Part shown: positions 58,530-64,000 of the stretch, piece by piece | Layout of the letters: every line of letters starts with the position of its first letter | How positions within the stretch are numbered: the stretch's first letter is position 1 | Notes under the pieces: generated by a model | Database searches by the model: none | The model's input: only the letters and a program-made list of their open reading frames with translations | What the model was told of the DNA's origin: nothing | Assembly: GCF_027942865.1 (NCBI RefSeq) | Contig: NC_134517.1 | Coordinates: 19,040,009 to 19,104,008, forward strand | DNA from: Odontesthes bonariensis | Lineage: Eukaryota > Chordata > Actinopteri > Atheriniformes > Atherinopsidae | DNA: 64,000 bases | Reading direction: 5' to 3' | Program-made: the position numbers and the translations under genes

Positions 58530-61500
58530 AGGACCAGGGCTTTTTTCACAAGCTTTAGAGGCACTACTTAAACTGCTTTTTCCACCTTGGCTGCCTTTCT
58601 GAAAAAGGGTTTGGCAATGAACAAACAATCTAAATAAATACCAAACTGTCCTTTTACAGTTACCCTTTTTACTTTAAATGAAAAACCTCACAGAGTGAAC
58701 GCTATTTTATCCGTGCAAAAAACGACACAAAAAGAAAAAAAAGAAGACAGCAGTTTGTTTTTTCTGTAAATTGTCACTTCACTGCAAAAACATTAGTCAG
58801 TCGTGCAGATAAGATGAAAACAAATGTTGCATTAGCTACATGATGATTTAAGTTGACTGGTTGACACATCAGTGTCCCTGACTGTGAACGGCACACATGT
58901 TTCATTCTTCATGCGTAAAAGTCGGATTGCAAAGTCCTTTTCTGTGAACAACTCGGCCTAATGTGACCCGTCATGTCAGTGAACGGCAGATCTTCACTCA
59001 CTTCGCAGTAGGCTGTATTGAATAAGTCTGTATTGGCTGATTAGTACATTCCTTATTAGCTAATGCTGTTTGTGTCAAGCTGTTATGTCTGGTATGTCTA
59101 CATGTTGTAGACTCTGCAAACAAGTCTACAAATGCTGATCCGCATAGAGAACTGTAAATATGTTTAATGTTGGCAAGTAGTATAGGTCTTTGCCCCCTTT
59201 AACATGTCACTTTTTGTAGCATTGACTTGTCCCTCCCTGCTATTTCCGTGGAAGTAGAAAAGAAAGCTATATGCCCAAATCGCACTTGTGCACCCAGAAA
59301 ATGTAGTCAAGCGTTCTCAAATAGTGGCAACAAACTGCTGGCAAACTAGAGCCCTAAGGGACACAGACATGAAGCCGTGCTTCCATATCATGAGCAAATA
59401 CACTGCATGCATATGGTCATCAGAAGGTGGAAATATGAGCTACTTTACACCTGACTGCAGTATGCAGAGTAAAAGGGGTTGACCTTGGCCATAAATGAAA
59501 GAATAACTCAAATTTCATCATTTTTTCTCAAGTTCAGCTCATTGTAACGCATCTCATATCATCTGTTTCTGCTTCTAGAGAAGAATTATTCATGTGATGA
59601 GTCATGTGAGATAAATGTTCCAAGTGCTGAGTAGGTTCAGATGTGAACAGCATTTCTCCCTGATCCAGGGTTTATGAATGTTTAAACAAATGTTTCCATA
59701 TTTTCAATGAAAACGAAGTGAAATAATGGAAGCAAAGCAAGAAGTAAATGCAAGGGATACAGAGAAGGTGGGGAGGGGGTTGCATTCCTGAGCTGTGTTG
59801 CGCCTCAGCTTGTGTCCAACATAGTTAGTCTTGAGCCAAAACCTAGTCTGTATCTGGGTCAGAGAGGTGCCCCTGCTCTCCCACTCATCAACATTTCCCG
59901 TGCTTCCTCATGATGTCTCTCCACTTCTAAACTATCCTACTCTCCTTAGCTTCGTGAGACGTGGGCTCATGCCAGGAGTAGAGAGGGCGGACGGGGCTCA
60001 AACTGAACGGCATGTTTCCTTCGGCCCATAAAGACCTCCCTCTCTCTTCTCTTCAGACAGGGTGTACCAGAGGAGAAATGACGCATAACAAGAATGAGAG
60101 CCACTCTCACTCCACACTGTGAGCTAACTATGATCCAGTTTCCTCCTTTAAGGATATTTATGCAAGCTTGCGGCTAAATCCATCACACAGGGGATAAACA
60201 TGACAAGGCGATCATCGGCTCTGGTTTTGAGTCATTACAGTGAGATGCAGCATTCGCCCTCAATAATTAAAACTCCACCAATCCCAAACCCTCAAGACCC
60301 AAATCTATTCAACTGTATCCTCATTCATATTAGATCTGTTTGAGTCAATTTCTTCTGTGCTTGAGAGCCTCTTGAGAAAAGACTTACAGTTAAACCTCCA
60401 ATGATTCCCCCAGAGTGAAACAACTAACCAGACATACTTCCTCTGAGCTTAAATGCCTGGTTAGTTTTTCAGTGGTTTAAAATGGTAATTGATTGACAGT
60501 TGATAGCAGAAAAGGCAGGGTGTGTCCTTGGAATAATGAGGTCAAAGTAGGACCAATGTATTACAAAGATATGGGTGCTTTGTATGAGCCCAATGGGTGG
60601 TCTAAATATCCCTCTAAGAGACCAGATTTGAGAGTAAACCAGCAGAAACAAAGGGGCTCTGGGTAACGACCAGTTTGTGCCACATGTTATTCTTCTCCAC
60701 ATTTCTTATTCAGTGTGAAAGGAATTCGCCAACGGACGAATGATGTCACCCCAGACTGTAGCCTGTTATTTTACACCCACCAAGCCCGTTGTATAAAAAA
60801 AAAGCACCCTGAGAGAAATCAAACAACAAAAAAAAGGGCAGATACAGAAAGACACAACAAAGAAGGGAAGAAAGAGAGGCAGATAAAGGAATGAGAGCAT
60901 AGAAAAAGTAAAAACAGCAGACAAAGAGCGACTAAAGAAAGCAGGAAATAAGTCACGGTCTGGGCAGAGCTACATCTGCTAGCAGTTAAAACGTCACCAG
61001 AGGACATAAAACACAGTGAACACAGCACCACCCCCGGCCCTGTTCCCCCTGCTGTCACCCTGCCGGGACAACAGTGTCGCCTCTTTCCTCACCACCTGTC
61101 TTTCTACCACCTCTGCTGATCCAAATAAACTTAAAAAAAAAAAAAAATACATGTCACCCTGTTCTTAACTTTTCCCTGTTTCTCTCCTGATAACCAGGTA
61201 ACCTTGACATATCCTCTTAATCAATTCTAACTTTCCCTCTCTGCCTACTTTGTCACCTTTCTACCCCATCTGACCCACCCTTGCTTTGTTCCAGGCATTT
61301 CTTTCACCGTGAGGAAGGTGGAGAGAGGGTGAGAGGGAGTGGAGAATGAATAGATTCCCTGCCCTCCTCTCTCTGGCTCTGAGGCCAGTATTGGGGATAA
61401 TGGCTAGAGCATGTTTGTAAAAGGAAAAGGCCCCTTTACAGACTGTAGGACGTGTTTAAAAGCGGTTTGGCTATGAGCATGTATTAGACCAGACATTTAC

Positions 61501-64000
61501 AGTCTGATATAGTTCTGCGAGTGTATATCCACACCGTTTCTAAGCACCTCCGACATGGTAGGTTCCATAAAGTTAAAGGACACTATGCAATGATTTCTAA
61601 GGCTTTTCTCAGAAGTACATTGTACCATTTTGGAGAAAAAAAAGAAGTAAAAATCCCATTCAAAATTATCAATAGATCAGATCAAGAATGGAACTGACAT
61701 TCTATAGAGCGGGAGAGGACAAAGAATTGGGATGAAAGATATTTAAAATCAGCTACAACATCTACAGTTTACACACTAGCCGAATCATTTCTCATCGAAT
61801 TATAGAAAACCTTGTCTTCTTCTGTCTTCTTATTTTACTTTCCTGGTCAACAGATTTAACTTTTTGAGTCATCCACCTCCAAATCATAGGAATACCACCG
61901 ACTGACCCATTGACTCCAATGTAAGATCCTTTGACATTTGATTTTCAGTGTAAACCTTTTTTTTAACTCGTTCTCGTGTCTACATTTTGTGCACCACAGA
62001 GACAAAAATAGCGCTGAAGTGTGTCGGAAAGCCTTACAGTGTGTACAGTGGTGCAACTGTGTCAACAGGAGTTAGTGTGTTGTCTTAAATCACAGCAGTT
62101 TAAGATGAGATGAGATTTGAGTGAATTTTCAACCTGAATCAGACAGAATATTGCAATCAACATCGCCACGGCAACTTGAACTGCCTCTCAGAATTCACAG
62201 AAACGGACGAGAGAAGGAGCGAGCAGCTTCAGCAATCCCCCCGTGGCCGAGCAGTAGCCAAGAGCAGCAAATCCTTACACGACGAGACTGACTCATTTCA
62301 AATGTTTTACAATTTTACCACGAAAAGTTGAATATTTGCAGACAGCAATGGTGGCAGATAATGTCTGAAATATGGTTAACTACATGTTTTTCCTAACAGC
62401 TCTTATCACACAAGTCTCTGATCGTAAGAAAATTAAGCTTGTTGCATTAATCACATGAGAGTCGAGTTCAAATAAGCCACTTTGGTCGATTTTAAGCTTA
62501 CTGGATTAAAGTAGAGGGGAACAATGGTAGCCAATTAATCAGTAAACGTACTGTGAAAAGCAGCAGAGGTGAACAGATTGTATGGGCTCGCTTTTTTTTC
62601 TTCTTCTTTTCTTTATCCTTTGGATGGGAAACAATCGATGCCAATATAACATGTCACATGCTTTGACTTTGAGCTAAGCACAAGAAAAAGGTGAGAAACA
62701 GTCTCCATTCATGAATCATTCAAACAGAACTGAATGAACTAAAACATACAGCACATTTTTGTTGTTTCAGTTGTTTACCAAAACCATCCCGAGTTCAAAT
62801 TATTAAATGAGTATGGGCTGAAAGTGCAGATGTTCACCTGCAATATGAGGGTCTCCACAACCAAATTAGGGGAAGGGTTAAGGAGTAACAGCCCTATTCT
62901 ATGTAGTCTCAAATGTAATTGGACGATGGACTCCAAAGCTGTTCCATGGACAGTTGCGTGTCATTCAAATCCACAAAAGACAACGCAGGTGAATGAATAA
63001 AAAACACGCTCAAGAATCCGAGTCAACCAACAGCTCATGCGGGGAAATACAGAGGGATAAACACAAGTTGTGGACCATTCATGACACTAAAGAACAGGAA
63101 ATCTAGAATAGACTTTAAAACACCTTAAAACGTCAAAGCAGTTCTGGAAGAACATTCTTTGTACAAATAAAACTAAAACCAATCTGTATCAGAGTGAAGG
63201 GGGAAAAGTATGGAGGAGGCTTATAAGGTTACATGAAATATGCATTGTCTGTAAACACATGAAGGCTGTGTGTTGACACGGTCCTGCGTGGCTTCCTGGC
63301 TATGAATCACTATTTACTGATGTGACAGAAGCAGCCGGGTGAATTTTTTAAGTGTACGGAGATGTATTACCTGCTCAGATTCAGGGCACCTCACAGTATA
63401 AGAAAGACCCAAAACATTCTACAAAAGCAACACATGAGTGTTTGAATGTAAAAAAGATGCAATGTTTGCAATAACCGAGGCAATCCTCTTATCTAAACCT
63501 CATCACATGTGGCATTTCACTCGCTGAAGACAGAACTTAAGATGTAAAGACCCACAAACAAACAACAACTGAGGTCAGCCGCAATGAGGGCCTGGAAAAG
63601 CATCACAAAGGGAAAAAATGTTTCTTTTTGATTCGTACATTTTCTTTTGTCTTGGTTCTGTACATTGGTCCCCATACATGAACCTAAAAACGGGTGAGTT
63701 CTTTGAAGAGCTGTTAAAACACCGAGCGCATCCTCCAATTTGGTTGTGGCTACCCTCAAATTAAAGCTGGCATTTTGCACTTTTAAGCACATATTCATTA
63801 CACAACTCAAACTTTAATGTATTTTAATCAACAAATTCTCTCAGAGTCCAGTTATTTCGGTGGAAAACCCATTTGTGTAAGTTACAGCACACATGGCTTC
63901 ATTATCTCTTCCCTGCAATCCCGGAGACTTGAGTGCCACTCTGTCATTTTTATATATGTCTGTGGTTCCCCTGAGAACAGGGTGTTGGTAATGATAAGAC

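Larger units (their letters stand above)
49881..64000 (-). other. fstl1: Probable fstl1 intron 1 / upstream DNA, no exon found
   Basis: About 14 kb without a supportable coding exon on either strand. I checked minus-strand donor-like sites (those near 51890, 54470, 56110, 58990, 60380 and 63370) for an ATG followed by a hydrophobic signal peptide in phase 0, and none fits. It holds TG and CA microsatellites, an L2-type LINE, a 25-bp hairpin, a short dispersed repeat, a Harbinger remnant and an hAT-like element. Other parts show nothing I recognise. Confidence 0.5.

Noticed and set aside
63361..63418. ATG with a hydrophobic start (MFWVFLIL) close to a CAG/gtaata donor on the minus strand, considered as the fstl1 first exon
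   Set aside because: A TGA stop follows in frame before the donor.

Overview
The window is nuclear DNA of a teleost fish. Genes are split by GT-AG introns, the intergenic DNA is AT-rich and full of microsatellites, and the repeats (Tc1/mariner, L2-type LINE, PIF/Harbinger and hAT-like remnants, short dispersed elements) are those of fish genomes. Conserved exon sequence identifies four genes, all on the minus strand: gsk3b (first coding exon only), gpr156, lrrc58 and fstl1. This is the same order and relative orientation as human GSK3B-GPR156-LRRC58-FSTL1 on 3q13.33, so the block is an old vertebrate synteny group. The species cannot be named from sequence alone.

Layout. 1-5094 is intron 1 of gsk3b, and the exon with its start codon is 5095-5182. 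A promoter-like stretch with CRE, CCAAT and GC boxes lies at 6030-6291. 6300-9974 is intergenic with two copies of a short dispersed repeat. 9975-19000 is gpr156, nine coding exons giving a predicted 829-residue class C orphan receptor. Its first coding intron holds a complete TRIM/bloodthirsty-like gene (15237-16892, same strand). 19013-32954 is gpr156 upstream DNA and lrrc58 downstream DNA. It holds a Tc1 remnant split by a LINE, a 327-bp MITE with long terminal inverted repeats, and a second eroded Tc1 transposase. 32955-38770 is lrrc58 (four exons, 360 residues) with a CCAAT/GC-box promoter at 39038-39084. 42290-49880 holds nine coding exons of fstl1 (291 residues, everything except the signal-peptide exon). 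A third Tc1 remnant lies in one of its introns. 49881-64000 has no exon I can support. It is probably fstl1 intron 1, and contains an L2-type LINE, a perfect 25-bp hairpin, a Harbinger remnant and an hAT-like element.

The four syntenic genes are not a pathway: a kinase (GSK3B), a Gi-coupled hair-cell orientation receptor (GPR156), a leucine-rich-repeat protein (LRRC58) and a secreted glycoprotein (FSTL1). The nested TRIM gene is the lineage-specific addition. I found no clearly new biological system. The points most worth checking are the nested TRIM gene, four perfect hairpins, the mobile-element structures and the missing fstl1 first exon.
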